A stretch of 64,000 nucleotides of DNA from Saccharibacillus soli (GCA_002189105.1 NIOB01000001.1:310001-374000), one strand, 5' to 3'. Shown: positions 41,942 to 51,138, counted from the first letter of the stretch. Notes: generated by a model not told the origin, from the sequence alone. Numbers and translations are program-made.

Positions 41942-42568
41942 TTAGAATTTTGCAGCCAGTTCAGCCGCTTGCTTCACGCCTTCTTCGATGATCGAAGCTG
42001 CGCGGTCCGGGAATTGGTTGTGTCCTTCAACAACAACAGTTTCCGGATTTTGGATACCCCAGAATGCCAGGGTGTTCTTCACGTAGTTGAGGGACATTTC
42101 CATGCCGCTCATTGGCTCTACGGAGTATACACCGCCGCGTGCTTGCAGCAGAGCGACTTTTTTCTCGCCGATCAGGCCTACAGGACCTTCAGCTGTGTAT
42201 TTGAATGTTTTACCTGCTTGGTTCAGGTAGAACATGTAAGTGAGCAGTTGAGCTGGGATGGTGAAGTTCCAGAGCGGGAAGGCGAATACGACTTTGTCTG
42301 CGCCCAGAAATTGATCCAGGTAAGTGTTAGCCAGACCAGCCAGACGCTGTTCTTCGGAAGTTGCTTCGATGCCGTTAGCGGCTTTGTACAGGCCTGTCAT
42401 CATGTCGTTGTCATAGTAAGGAAGATCAGCTTCAAACAGGTTCAGTTCGGTTACGAGATCATCCGGGTGAGCGGCTTTATAGCTTTGTACGAAGCTGTCG
42501 TACAGTTTTACCGTTGCGGATTGGTCAGCCGGACGGTTGTTGGCTTTAATGAACAGAACATGAGTCAT
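41942..42568 (-). CDS. azoR: FMN-dependent NADH-azoreductase
   Basis: 208 residues, flavodoxin-like (Flavodoxin_2). Reduces azo compounds and quinones by two-electron transfer. N-terminus MTHVLFIKANNRPADQSATV is the FMN phosphate loop; FAFPLWNFTIPAQLLTYMFY is the conserved flavin site; LQARGGVYSVEPMSGMEMSL fits AzoR. In Bacillus, azoR2 is an MhqR target, which agrees with the mhqO pair close by. RBS GGGAGG. Upstream sequence has AT-rich half sites but no clear palindrome. Confidence 0.92.
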   Translation of the reverse strand: MTHVLFIKANNRPADQSATVKLYDSFVQSYKAAHPDDLVTELNLFEADLPYYDNDMMTGLYKAANGIEATSEEQRLAGLANTYLDQFLGADKVVFAFPLWNFTIPAQLLTYMFYLNQAGKTFKYTAEGPVGLIGEKKVALLQARGGVYSVEPMSGMEMSLNYVKNTLAFWGIQNPETVVVEGHNQFPDRAASIIEEGVKQAAELAAKF

Positions 42569-42894
42569 GGAATAATTTCCTCCCGAGCAATATCTTTAGT
42601 ATTTAACTTTCTTAATTATAGTATATGAAATAAATTTAATCGTCAAGTCCCAAAACGAAAAAAAATCAGCCTGACAAAATTTTAATCGAATTTTCAGGTT
42701 TCTATCAGGTGAGTTTAAGCTTGGGTCGTTATATTAACGATACAACCCCTCTGTAACATAGACTTTGACCCCGGTGCCTAGGCATCGGGGTCCTTTTTTT
42801 GTGTATGGGTAGTGATACATATAAAAAGCCTCCGAAAACGGAGGCTTCATCTTATAACGTATATGCAATGCGTAACGGTATGGCTGTCAAACGT
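42569..42894. other. Intergenic with two terminator stems
   Basis: Carries the azoreductase promoter side, a GACCCCGGTGCC/GGCATCGGGGTC stem with T run (42767-42800) on the plus strand, and AAGCCTCCG/CGGAGGCTT (42825-42848), which serves the minus gene at 42895. The plus-strand terminator has no gene before it, so a short plus RNA starting near 42700 cannot be excluded. Confidence 0.5.
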
Positions 42895-43032
42895 TTAGAC
42901 GAAGAACGACAAACCGACAACTGCGGCAATCGAACCCAGTGTGAAAAATAAAATGGTACGCAGTTCGCGGACCATGATAAGTCCTTCTTGTTTGTGATGA
43001 TCTTCCGAACGCTGGAAAAATCCTTTGGACAT
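42895..43032 (-). CDS. Small single-span membrane protein, 45 aa
   Basis: ATG 43032, RBS GGAAGGAGG. MSKGFFQRSEDHHKQEGLIM, then a span (ILFFTLGSIAAVVGLSFFV) at the C-terminus. Unknown. Confidence 0.6.
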   Translation of the reverse strand: MSKGFFQRSEDHHKQEGLIMVRELRTILFFTLGSIAAVVGLSFFV

Positions 43033-43063
43033 CTTCGTTTCCTCCTTCCGGGCAAAATTCCTG

Positions 43064-43426
43064 TTAGATCGGAACCCGGAAGAAGGAGAGGAAGGAACTC
43101 CTGAATTTGAGCGGCCTAAGCAGCCGATGTTTGTACAAAATGGGAATCGGCGAATCCGCATGGAGACCATGCAGGATCACGGCCGCACAGAGCGCAGCGA
43201 GTGCGGCTCCCAGAGGAAGCAGTGTCATATCCGGTGAAACATTCTGCTGGGAGGCGGCAGGAGCGGCATAATGATGCTGCTGTTGATAAGAAGAATGGCC
43301 GACATCATCTGCCGCATCCGATTCGGGCCCTATAAATCGAACGTCGGGAAGCAGCACAAACAGCAGGCAGAGCAGCAGAATGGCGGCTCTAATATAGATT
43401 GGATTGAGTTTGATGTCACGCTGCAT
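43064..43426 (-). CDS. Membrane protein, 120 aa
   Basis: ATG 43426 with GGAGGACAAGGG upstream. Two spans: YIRAAILLLCLLFVLLPDVR and LLPLGAALAALCAAVILHGL; a polar, His/Gln rich loop between. No known family. In a row of small membrane genes on the minus strand. Confidence 0.65.
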   Translation of the reverse strand: MQRDIKLNPIYIRAAILLLCLLFVLLPDVRFIGPESDAADDVGHSSYQQQHHYAAPAASQQNVSPDMTLLPLGAALAALCAAVILHGLHADSPIPILYKHRLLRPLKFRSSFLSFFRVPI

Positions 43427-43528
43427 CCCTTGTCCTCCTGTCCCTGAATGTGATCTGGCTCCTATCCTCTTCTTATTATCAAGGAGACAGAGGGGATGGG
43501 TCAAGCTATTCAGGTCGGAGGTTCCGCT

Positions 43529-43903
43529 TCAGCCAAATAGCAGGAACCCGGCGAGTACGAATAAGAGCACAAATAAGACCAGCATAAAGCCCAGCGTCAG
43601 ATTGACAGCCAGACGGGAAGCGCGAAAGACTCCTTCATTAATGTCACGGCGCTTCTGTCGATATTCATGGGTGGCCGCCAACAGCAGCGACAGCGCAAAC
43701 AGCAGGGCACCCATACCTGCCAGGACTGCAAAGACGTGAGCTTTTTGCCCATAAGTCGAATTGAAGGTCAATCCGGCTGCCAGAAAGCCCAATCCCGCAA
43801 TGGCAATGCAGGTCCGAATCCAGGCCAGATAGGTTCGTTCGTTGGCCAGATGCTGCTGTACATATTTATTTTCCAGCGAAGGGTCCGTTGATTGATGAGA
43901 CAT
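43529..43903 (-). CDS. DUF202 membrane protein (YidH-like)
   Basis: 124 residues from ATG 43903 (RBS GGAGGACCC). DUF202 hallmark LANERTYLAWIRTCIAIAGL, then two more spans (AHVFAVLAGMGALLFALSLL and AVNLTLGFMLVLFVLLFVLA). Three-span inner membrane protein of unknown function. Confidence 0.85.
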   Translation of the reverse strand: MSHQSTDPSLENKYVQQHLANERTYLAWIRTCIAIAGLGFLAAGLTFNSTYGQKAHVFAVLAGMGALLFALSLLLAATHEYRQKRRDINEGVFRASRLAVNLTLGFMLVLFVLLFVLAGFLLFG

Positions 43904-43999
43904 GAGGGTCCTCCGTTTATTAGCCGCCGTGCACATCCGTGATTGTGGGTCGTTGTCAGCAGGGGGCAGCTGCTTGCTTACACATGTTGGTCGATCGGG

Positions 44000-44473
44000 T
44001 TAATCAAATACAAATTCCACTTGGGTGCCGTCCGGGTAGTCTTCCAGCGTGTTGCCCACCCAAGAGCCGGCTCCGCGGTTATCGGAAGGTGCAATATATT
44101 CAATATCGGCTCCCGTTCCGCCTTCTTCGCACATGGCCATTGGCCATTCGTCGCGGTCGAAGCCTTTTTTGGTCGGGATGCCGCGCAGCGAGTCTTCCCG
44201 GTTGGCTTTGGCTCCATCACGGTCGATAGTGCAGACGGCAGATTCGCCCTTGGCAATCGCGTTCTGGATGTGCGCGGCTGTCTTGGGATAGCGATCGGCC
44301 GGGAATTCAATACGAATGACCTGACCGCTGTGGTCTGGACGTCCATCCAGGTCGAGCATGGGAGCAACCAGCTTATACAGCTGCGGGGCAAATATCGCCA
44401 GCAGGACCGCAAGGACAAACGCAATCATCGACGGCGCACGTTTCTTGCTGCGGGTGGTTTTCTTTTTACTCAC
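44000..44473 (-). CDS. nucB: NucB/NucA-type secreted DNase
   Basis: 157 residues. One N-terminal span or signal ([20 protein letters not shown]) and a mature domain with [60 protein letters not shown] and GSWVGNT. This is the NucB family of extracellular or sporulation-associated DNases; the Asp/Glu in DEWP-CEEG are the catalytic set. Confidence 0.9.
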   Translation of the reverse strand: MSKKKTTRSKKRAPSMIAFVLAVLLAIFAPQLYKLVAPMLDLDGRPDHSGQVIRIEFPADRYPKTAAHIQNAIAKGESAVCTIDRDGAKANREDSLRGIPTKKGFDRDEWPMAMCEEGGTGADIEYIAPSDNRGAGSWVGNTLEDYPDGTQVEFVFD

Positions 44474-44618
44474 ACAAACGAGCCTCCTTAACCGGTAATC
44501 GGAGCTTCATTATACCGGAAAAGAGGCTTCGCTGGATGTGTATTTGAAAAAGAATTTGCGGTTGGGGAATGAACGATGAACAAATGGGATGAATAAGATT
44601 CATCTGGAGATCCCGTGC

Positions 44619-44801
44619 CTACTTGTCCAGTTCTTCAGAATCTTCGGGGATGTCGAGGAGCGGTTCGTCGCTCTCCAGATTGTCCCGTGTCAGCTTGTCG
44701 AACGAACCGGGGTCCGTATCTTCATAGCGGGGATCGGCGTTCGGAATATTATCGGGTCCAGGTCCTTTGTCGTTCCAATCTTCCTGATGATCCTTGTTCA
44801 T
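44619..44801 (-). CDS. Small acidic protein, 60 aa
   Basis: ATG 44801 with GAAAGGGTGAG upstream. Asp/Glu/Pro rich, disordered look (NKDHQEDWNDKGPGPDNIPN). Unknown. Confidence 0.55.
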   Translation of the reverse strand: MNKDHQEDWNDKGPGPDNIPNADPRYEDTDPGSFDKLTRDNLESDEPLLDIPEDSEELDK

Positions 44802-45197
44802 GAGTCTCACCCTTTCCTTAAAATCAATCCTAACTCTCTGTTAAAAGCATACACGTTCAATGTTGGAATGAAACATTTTTCAAAATAGCGGTTACTCGCG
44901 TTCACAAATGGAGGGATTTCGACGTGCGGACGAGATTGAGTGCGCTGGACTTCGCAACATGAAGGCTCCATATTGAAAATGTGAAAAAAAGGGCGAAAAT
45001 GAATGAAAACAGCTTCCGGTTGAGATTGCTAATTACTGGTGAAATCCTTAAAGTAAAACGGTAGATTACGCGGCCGCGTCAAGCCTTCGCTTCCTGCTGT
45101 TTGTGCGAAGCGCGTTCGCCCTGGTATCTCGGCCCGCCGTATGAGGCGGCCTGATATTTAATCCCCGACATCAAATAAAAAAGGAAGTTAACCAATC
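44802..45197. other. Leader region of the KimA-like gene
   Basis: About 395 bases. On the plus strand there are stems at about 45084-45112 (CGCTTC/GAAGCG) and 45129-45152 (GGCCCGCC/GGCGGCC). I did not find the conserved blocks of the c-di-AMP riboswitch that controls kimA in Bacillus. RBS AAGGAAG at 45181-45187. Confidence 0.4.
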
Positions 45198-47021
45198 ATG
45201 ACAGGCACAGGCAAAATCAAAAGGTTTCTGATCGGCAGACCGATGAAATCGAACGAACTTGAGGGAGAAAAGTTGAGCAAGCTCAAAGCGCTCGCTATCC
45301 TCTCATCGGACGCATTGTCCTCCGTGGCATACGGTACCGAACAGATCCTGATCGTCCTCATCCTGGCGGGCAGTGCCGCACTCTGGTATTCACTGCCAAT
45401 CGCCTTGGCGGTACTGGCCCTGCTGGCCATTCTGATCGTGTCTTACCGTCAGACGATCTTCGCGTATCCAACAGGAGGCGGTGCCTACATCGTCGCCAAA
45501 GACAATCTGGGCAAATTCTCCAGTCTGGTCGCTGGCGGCTCCTTGCTTGTCGATTACATTCTGACCGTAGCGGTCAGCTCCTCTGCGGGTACGGACGCGA
45601 TCACTTCGGCGTTTCCCATCCTGCACGATGACCGTGTATTGATCGCCCTGGCCATGATCGTCTTCTTGACGCTGATGAATCTGCGCGGCGTGACGGAATC
45701 TGCCTCGGTATTGGCCATTCCGATCTACGCGTTCGTGGTCGCCATCTTCGTCCTGATTATCTGTGGAACGATCAATTACTTCACCGGAGGAGCGCCAGCG
45801 GCCGCACCGCAGCTTGAAGCGACCATCTCGAACGTCAGCCTGTTCCTGCTGCTCAAGGCGTTCAGTTCCGGCTGTTCCGCGCTCACTGGTGTGGAGGCCG
45901 TCTCGAACGCCATCCCGAACTTCCGTGATCCGGCTCCCAAAAATGCAGCAGCCACGCTGCTCATGATGGGTGTCATTCTCGGTGCCATGTTCACGGGTAT
46001 TACCCTGTTGGCTTATTGGTATGGAATTCGTCCGGACGAGAAAGCTACGGTAATCTCGCAGATTGCTGAAGCGACATTTGGCCGCGGCTGGCTGTACTTT
46101 GTCATTCAGGGCGTTACGGCCATCATTCTGTTCCTGGCCGCAAATACGGCATATTCGGCGTTTCCGCTGCTGGCGTTCATGTTGGCGAAGGACAAATACC
46201 TGCCGCATATGTTCATGGTTCGCGGCGATCGTCTCGGCTTCTCGAACGGGATTATTTTCCTGAGCGTGATGTCGGCGATCCTGGTCGTCGTCTTCAAGGG
46301 CAATACCGAAAACCTGATTCCTCTGTACGCGGTCGGCGTATTTATTCCGTTCACGCTGTCTCAGCTTGGCATGATGGTTCGCTGGGTCAAGCACAAACCA
46401 AAAGGTTGGCAGGGCAAACTGATCGTGAATACGATCGGGATGCTGACGACGCTGTCGATCACGCTGATCTTTATCTTCACCAAGTTCCCACAGGTCTGGG
46501 TGGTATTCATCTTCCTGCCGTTCGTCGTCTATTTGTTCGCAAAGATCTACCGGCATTATGAGAATACGGCAGATCAACTGAGAATCGACCTGGCTGTGGA
46601 CAAACCCTGTGTCAAAGGCAATACGGTCATCATTCCAGTCTCTGGCATAACTCAAGTCGTTCGCAATACCGTCAGTTACGCCAAGACGCTGTCTGACAGC
46701 GTAGTAGCGGTCTATATCGGTTTCGATGACGAGTCGATCCGCAAGATGGAAGACAAGTGGGCCGAATGGGACCCTGGAATCCGTCTGATCGTACTCAAGT
46801 CGCGTTATCGGAGCATTATGCGTCCGCTGCGTAAATTCATCGAGACCGTAGAGTGGAAAAAAGGCGAACACGATAACATCACCGTATTGATTCCGCAGTT
46901 CATTACCAAACATTGGTGGGAGGCCGTCCTGCATAATCAGACAAGCCTGATGATGCGAGCCTATCTGCTCAACTACAAGGACGTCATTGTAACAACCGTG
47001 CCTTTCCACTTGAACAAATAA
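45198..47021 (+). CDS. kimA: APC-family potassium transporter, KimA-like
   Basis: 607 residues, about 12 spans in the first 450, then a cytosolic UspA-like domain. N-terminus with LKALAILSSDALSSVAYGTE and later TGVEAVSNAIPNFRDPAPKN are family marks of KimA/YdaO-type high-affinity K+ importers, in which the C-terminal domain can bind c-di-AMP. Hydrophobic segments include MIVFLTLMNLRGVTESASVL. Monocistronic. Confidence 0.88.
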   Translation: MTGTGKIKRFLIGRPMKSNELEGEKLSKLKALAILSSDALSSVAYGTEQILIVLILAGSAALWYSLPIALAVLALLAILIVSYRQTIFAYPTGGGAYIVAKDNLGKFSSLVAGGSLLVDYILTVAVSSSAGTDAITSAFPILHDDRVLIALAMIVFLTLMNLRGVTESASVLAIPIYAFVVAIFVLIICGTINYFTGGAPAAAPQLEATISNVSLFLLLKAFSSGCSALTGVEAVSNAIPNFRDPAPKNAAATLLMMGVILGAMFTGITLLAYWYGIRPDEKATVISQIAEATFGRGWLYFVIQGVTAIILFLAANTAYSAFPLLAFMLAKDKYLPHMFMVRGDRLGFSNGIIFLSVMSAILVVVFKGNTENLIPLYAVGVFIPFTLSQLGMMVRWVKHKPKGWQGKLIVNTIGMLTTLSITLIFIFTKFPQVWVVFIFLPFVVYLFAKIYRHYENTADQLRIDLAVDKPCVKGNTVIIPVSGITQVVRNTVSYAKTLSDSVVAVYIGFDDESIRKMEDKWAEWDPGIRLIVLKSRYRSIMRPLRKFIETVEWKKGEHDNITVLIPQFITKHWWEAVLHNQTSLMMRAYLLNYKDVIVTTVPFHLNK

Positions 47022-47038
47022 TACAAGTCGCTTTCCAA

Positions 47039-47085
47039 TATGACCTCGGAATCCACAGCTGATGTGGAGGAAGAGGTCATTTTGA
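47039..47085 (+). terminator. Terminator of KimA-like gene
   Basis: ATGACCTC/GAGGTCAT enclosing TCCAC/GTGGA, followed by TTTTG. It lies just before the next promoter. Confidence 0.7.
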
Positions 47086-47091
47086 TTGGTA

Positions 47092-47141
47092 TTGAAAAGG
47101 AACAAATGTTCGTATATAATAAAGATATCGAACGTTTGTTC
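47092..47141 (+). promoter_or_regulatory. SOS promoter with two LexA boxes
   Basis: TTGAAA (47092-47097), 17 bases, TATAAT (47115-47120). Two Gram-positive LexA boxes: GAACAAATGTTC (47100-47111) inside the spacer, and CGAACGTTTGTTCG (47129-47142) downstream. LexA at either would block RNA polymerase. Confidence 0.8.
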
Positions 47142-47160
47142 GGATTAAGGAGGAACGGAC

Positions 47161-47409
47161 ATGCCAACGAAATATATCGGTGAGGTTGTCGAGATCGTTT
47201 ATATGGATAAGAATGGTCACCTGTCGCAGCGCAGAATTGAGATCCACGCAATCCGTGGATCGTTGGTATATTCGACCTGCCTGACCAGCGGGGAACGCCG
47301 AACTTTCCGTCAGGATCGGATTCTTGCCTGTCGTCCTTCACCGTTTCGCCGCAGAGAGAAGGCGCAGAGCCCACGAAGAACCCCTGCCGCGTCTCCTGTC
47401 GTTAAATAA
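47161..47409 (+). CDS. SOS-controlled small WYL-like protein
   Basis: 82 residues, ATG 47161 with AAGGAGGAACGG upstream. VEIVYMDKNGHLSQRRIEIH and ERRTFRQDRILACRPSP look like the core of a WYL-type SH3-like fold (with the conserved FR-x-DRI segment). The C-terminus is basic and Pro rich. No helix-turn-helix, so perhaps an accessory to a regulator or a binding partner of DNA repair. The LexA boxes upstream point to induction by DNA damage. Confidence 0.7.
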   Translation: MPTKYIGEVVEIVYMDKNGHLSQRRIEIHAIRGSLVYSTCLTSGERRTFRQDRILACRPSPFRRREKAQSPRRTPAASPVVK

Positions 47410-47542
47410 AGAAATGAAGAATATCATGGGCGGTTTGCCAGTCGGTTGATCGCCCTTACATAATGGGAACCTTATATAATGGGAACAGAGAATTTTTGGA
47501 TAGGCGACAAAGGATTTAAGAAGCAGATCGAGGAGGATCATC

Positions 47543-47899
47543 GTGAATCACCATAGACAAGTTCGAGTCATAAGAAGCTATACGACCGCTTACCCCGAAC
47601 CTATTATCCTGCAAAAAGGTGAATGTGTAGCGGTAGGGGAGGAAGACACTCAGTATCCGGGCTGGATTCGCTGCATGCACCCCCAGGGACGCTCAGGCTG
47701 GGTACCTGTGAATCGATTGGTTCGGGAAGAACAGGGCGAGCGGGCGATTGTGCTTGAAGATTATAGCGCTCATGAACTGACGGTGGAACCGGAGGAAGAG
47801 TTAACGGTATTGGAGGAGGAAAGTGGCTGGCTGCGCTGCATGCGTCAGAGCGGAGAGATCGGCTGGCTTCCTCGGGATCATGTGGAGCAGGAGAGGTGA
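47543..47899 (+). CDS. Tandem SH3-domain protein, 118 aa
   Basis: GTG 47543 with AGGAGG upstream. Two SH3-like repeats: GECVAVGEEDTQYPGWIRCM then GRSGWVPVNRLV; and EEELTVLEEESGWLRCMRQS then GEIGWLPRDHV. The two halves resemble each other and plant/eukaryotic-type SH3 domains found in bacterial peptidoglycan proteins, but no signal peptide is present. Cytosolic binding module of unknown partner. Confidence 0.75.
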   Translation: MNHHRQVRVIRSYTTAYPEPIILQKGECVAVGEEDTQYPGWIRCMHPQGRSGWVPVNRLVREEQGERAIVLEDYSAHELTVEPEEELTVLEEESGWLRCMRQSGEIGWLPRDHVEQER

Positions 47900-47925
47900 A
47901 GCCGTCCTTTGAGGACGGCTTTTTG
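47899..47925 (+). terminator. Terminator
   Basis: AAGCCGTCC/GGACGGCTT around TTTGA, then TTT. Confidence 0.88.
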
Positions 47926-48068
47926 ATTTGAGGCTATGAATGAATATACGAATAGGATTTTGGAACTATTTTTCTATGATTTGGGGTTGATGAGAAGTAA
48001 TTCATATTCAATGCTTGCTAACTTTGTATAGGATATATCCGTAAACTGTAAATAGGGGAGAGGTTCAT

Positions 48069-48758
48069 TTGAAAAAGAAAGTTTTTGCGTTAGCGTTGAC
48101 GGGGGCATTATTGACTGGAACTGCTGTAGGGGCAAGTGCAGCTCCCATTACCGAGAAAGTAACCGCTTATCTGAATTGGGGAGTCAAGTTGGAGAATGGA
48201 GGGGTAGAATGGACGCCAAAAGACCTGGCAGGCAACAAGACGCCGCCGATTACGTACAATGGTTCCACCTATCTACCGATTCGCGCGGTCTCCGGTTTGC
48301 TTGGGGTGGCCGTGGATTGGGATAAAGCCAGCAATACACTCTATGTAGGGGAGAAACAGGATTCGGTAGACTTGCTGCTGTTGGATTCAGTAGATTATAG
48401 TTCTGATGTACAAAAAACAAAAGATAAACAGTTCACCGTTCAGGGTGGAAAAGATTATAAGACAGGGCTGCTCTTCAGCGATATTAGTTCTGGCGCAGGG
48501 CTTCAGAACGCAAAACTCAAAACGGCGGGTGCATACCAAACAGCCGAATTTACTGTAGCAGCGATCGATAATAAATATCCGATCACCTTCCAGGTCAAGG
48601 ACGAAGATGGGGTCGTACTCAAAGAAGTTATATTTGCCGTGGGGTCGGCTCCTCAGAGTTTCAGTGTAGATTTACAGGCAGCCAAGACGGTAGAACTGTC
48701 AGTGGACTCTTCAGTGTGGGGCCATGAGAAGATGTTCGTCAGTGGCAGCTTCAAATAA
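48069..48758 (+). CDS. Secreted copper-amine-oxidase-N-like (stalk) domain protein
   Basis: 229 residues from TTG 48069 (RBS GGGGAGAGG). Signal peptide cut after ASA near residue 24. Residues 25-100 are the stalk domain: NWGVKLENGGVEWTPKDLAG and YLPIRAVSGLLGVAVDWDKA. The remaining 120 residues are a beta-sandwich (AEFTVAAIDNKYPITFQVKD). Surface protein binding wall or ligand; frequent in Paenibacillus. Confidence 0.85.
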   Translation: MKKKVFALALTGALLTGTAVGASAAPITEKVTAYLNWGVKLENGGVEWTPKDLAGNKTPPITYNGSTYLPIRAVSGLLGVAVDWDKASNTLYVGEKQDSVDLLLLDSVDYSSDVQKTKDKQFTVQGGKDYKTGLLFSDISSGAGLQNAKLKTAGAYQTAEFTVAAIDNKYPITFQVKDEDGVVLKEVIFAVGSAPQSFSVDLQAAKTVELSVDSSVWGHEKMFVSGSFK

Positions 48759-48781
48759 AAAACTTGCATCCAAACGAAGAG

Positions 48782-48807
48782 GCGCTATCCCCTGGATAGC
48801 GTTTTTT
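48782..48807 (+). terminator. Terminator of stalk-domain gene
   Basis: GCGCTATCC and GGATAGCG around CCT, then TTTTTTT. Confidence 0.88.
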
Positions 48808-48871
48808 TCTTTGCCATGGCCTCTCATCAGTTCCTTGGGTTTGAATAGTCGCCCAACTCTCGAAGCGCACG

Positions 48872-49037
48872 AAAAAAGACCGTCCTCTCGGACGGTCTTT
48901 CTACCCGTGGCGCTATTTCATTGCTTGGCTTCCGTATCCCGCGCCACCGGGCGTGCTCTACTTAAAGAGCCGCACCGGTCCGGGTAAGGGATACGTTCAG
49001 CATGTCGTTACAGATGTGAACGCACCTCCTTTCTGTT
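48872..49037 (-). ncRNA. Candidate structured small RNA, about 165 nt
   Basis: Minus strand. Promoter TTGGCA (49072-49067), 17 bases, TAATAT (49049-49044). Near the 5' end is a strong AAAGGAGGTG; the only ORF nearby (MLNVSLTRTGAAL, 49003-48962) lies about 19 bases further, too far for good use. The RNA can form CGTATCCC/GGGATACG, a GCTCT/AGAGC hairpin, and GTGGCGC with GCGCCAC, which together look pseudoknotted. It ends in AAAGACCGTCC/GGACGGTCTTTT with T run (terminator 48870-48900). No gene follows on this strand, so it acts on its own rather than as a leader. Family not recognised. Confidence 0.6.
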
Positions 49038-49043
49038 GAGGTT

Positions 49044-49072
49044 ATATTAGCATAACGTGAACACGCTGCCAA
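49044..49072 (-). promoter_or_regulatory. Promoter of candidate small RNA
   Basis: TTGGCA, 17-base spacer, TAATAT on the minus strand. Confidence 0.6.
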
Positions 49073-49205
49073 CCCCTTTTTTGCATAAAGTTTTCCAAGC
49101 TTTTATTATAAATGTTAAAAATCAAATCGGTGAAAAATTCATAAAAGTATAACAACGGGCTATAGGGTCTGTTGCAAGCTTCAATAATAAATCTGGCTTT
49201 TTCTC

Positions 49206-49233
49206 TAAAATTTTAGCCGGAATGGTCGATAAT
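49206..49233 (+). promoter_or_regulatory. SigD-like promoter of chemotaxis receptor
   Basis: TAAA, 16 bases, TCGATAAT, close to the sigma-D pattern TAAA-N15-GCCGATAT used for flagellar and chemotaxis genes. Confidence 0.5.
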
Positions 49234-49319
49234 TAAAGAGGATTAATCTGGAGTCGTTAACGGCTGATCGGATTGAGGGGTTACACAGGAATAATTACAG
49301 ATAGGAGAGAGAAATAACC

Positions 49320-51020
49320 ATGAAATTTACCATCCAGACTAAATTGTTAAGCGGCTTTCTTGGTGTTACATTGCTGCTTGCGATTGTCAGCTTTGTATCC
49401 CTCAGCAATTTGAACGGAATGGGGCATCAATCCAGCGAAGTCAATACGAAATGGATGCCAAGTGTTACCCTGCTCGGAACGATGAACGGAGATGTTTCCG
49501 ATATGGAGCGTCTTGTCCTGAATATGATCGTAGAGAACCGCTCCAGCGAGCTGGGGAAGATCAAGGAACAGTACACGGCTCTGCTTGCCAAAATCGATGA
49601 CGAACGCAAACAATATGAAAAGCTGATTCGTACGGATGAAGAACGTGAGCTGTATAAGAAGTTTTCGACGAATTACGATGCTTATGTAGCGGAGCTGCCT
49701 CAGCTTGTAGCCGCTGCGGAAAACAATCAGGATGAGCAGTCAAGAGATCTGCATCGACAAGCGTATACAACCTGGAATACAGCCAACAGCTCGATTATGG
49801 ATCTCATTACACTGGATAATCAGCAGGCCGGTGGAATGACTCAAGAAGCCGTTGATCGTTCGCGTTCGGCCACAACAATCGTTATTATCCTCAGCGCGGT
49901 TGCGATCGTACTGGCGGTACTGATTGCTGTGGGGTTAGGTCGTATGATTGCTGTTCCAATGAAGCGGGTACAGAAGGCGGCGGAGCAGATTGCTTCCGGA
50001 GATCTGACCGGCGAAGAATTGAAAGTTCGCAGCCGCGACGAGATTGGGGCACTGGCTGTGTCGTTTAATGCGATGACGGTGAGTCTGCGCGAACTGGTGG
50101 AATCGGTCGCCGCTTCCTCAGAGCTGGTTGCCGCTTCTTCCGAAGAATTAACCGCCAGCGCAGAGCAGAACAAGCTGGCTTCCGAACAGATCGCAGCGAC
50201 CGTACAGGAGACGGCAGCGGGTACGGTTCACCAGGTTGATATTGCCGAGACATCGGCTCAGGCGATGCAGGAGATGTCAATTGGTGCGGAACAGATCGCA
50301 TCAAGAGCCCAGACTGTCGCTGCTTCGGCGGCTGAGGCGGCGACCAAGTCGCAGAGCGGCAGCCAAGCGATCCAGGAGGCGATCAGCCAGATGGATTCCA
50401 TCCGTGAGTCGGTCACTTCGATGGGCGGTGTAGTCAGAGAACTGGGTGCACGCTCTGAAGAGATTGGTATGATTACCAGCGACATTACGGCCATTGCCTC
50501 ACAGACGAATCTGCTGGCTCTGAACGCCGCAATCGAAGCAGCGCGTGCCGGCGAAGCCGGACGTGGATTTGCGGTGGTGGCCGATGAAGTGCGCAAGCTG
50601 GCGGAACAGTCTTCGGAATCCGCGAAGCGAATCTCTGAGCTGGTTATGTTAATCCAGTCGGATACCAGCAGTGCAATTGAAGCGGCTGAAGTGAATGACC
50701 GCGAAGTATACAAGGGCATCGAGATGGTGTCAGCCGCAGGCGGTGCATTTGAAAATATTCTGGGCGCCGTTGGGCAGGTAGCCGGTGACATTGAAGAAGT
50801 GTCTGCGGGCGCTGAACAGATGTCGGCCAGCACCAATGAGATTCTGAATTATGTTCAGCAGAGCTCCAAGATTGCAGGCGAAGCTTCCGAGGGCATGACC
50901 GAAGTGTCGGCTGCGACGCAGGAGCAGTTGGCTTCGATGGAAGAGATTGCGTCTTCTTCCTCGGCTTTGTCGGCTACAGCAGAGCAGCTGTATACGAATG
51001 TGAGCCGCTTCAAGGTCTAA
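49320..51020 (+). CDS. Methyl-accepting chemotaxis protein
   Basis: 566 residues, RBS GGAGAGAG. Two spans (about 8-30 and 187-208) bracket a four-helix sensor domain. HAMP follows to about residue 262. The signalling domain carries the invariant tip [20 protein letters not shown] and [20 protein letters not shown]. Methylation helices rich in Glu/Gln flank it. Binds an unknown extracellular signal and controls CheA. Confidence 0.95.
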   Translation: MKFTIQTKLLSGFLGVTLLLAIVSFVSLSNLNGMGHQSSEVNTKWMPSVTLLGTMNGDVSDMERLVLNMIVENRSSELGKIKEQYTALLAKIDDERKQYEKLIRTDEERELYKKFSTNYDAYVAELPQLVAAAENNQDEQSRDLHRQAYTTWNTANSSIMDLITLDNQQAGGMTQEAVDRSRSATTIVIILSAVAIVLAVLIAVGLGRMIAVPMKRVQKAAEQIASGDLTGEELKVRSRDEIGALAVSFNAMTVSLRELVESVAASSELVAASSEELTASAEQNKLASEQIAATVQETAAGTVHQVDIAETSAQAMQEMSIGAEQIASRAQTVAASAAEAATKSQSGSQAIQEAISQMDSIRESVTSMGGVVRELGARSEEIGMITSDITAIASQTNLLALNAAIEAARAGEAGRGFAVVADEVRKLAEQSSESAKRISELVMLIQSDTSSAIEAAEVNDREVYKGIEMVSAAGGAFENILGAVGQVAGDIEEVSAGAEQMSASTNEILNYVQQSSKIAGEASEGMTEVSAATQEQLASMEEIASSSSALSATAEQLYTNVSRFKV

Positions 51021-51101
51021 GCATCCAAGCCTGGGAGATTCAAGATCAGGCCTGTCACCAGATCGACGTTTGGAATGAGATGAACTCCTTATTTGTTACC
51101 C

Positions 51102-51138
51102 GACCCTGTCTCCTTTTGGAGATAGGGTTTTGTTTTTT
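51102..51138 (+). terminator. Terminator of chemotaxis gene
   Basis: ACCCTGTCTCC with GGAGATAGGGT around TTTT, then TTTGTTTTTT. Confidence 0.85.

Noticed and set aside
44990-45197. c-di-AMP (ydaO-type) riboswitch before the KimA-like gene
   Set aside because: The conserved GGGGACCCA and CGTCAGCTAACCTCG-type blocks are absent; only plain hairpins are seen.
45390-47105. Minus-strand open frame of 571 residues
   Set aside because: Mirror of the KimA-like gene; composition rich in Arg, Gln and His, with no RBS or domain.
49080-49319. c-di-GMP riboswitch before the chemotaxis receptor
   Set aside because: No GEMM core sequence was found; a SigD-like promoter explains the region better.
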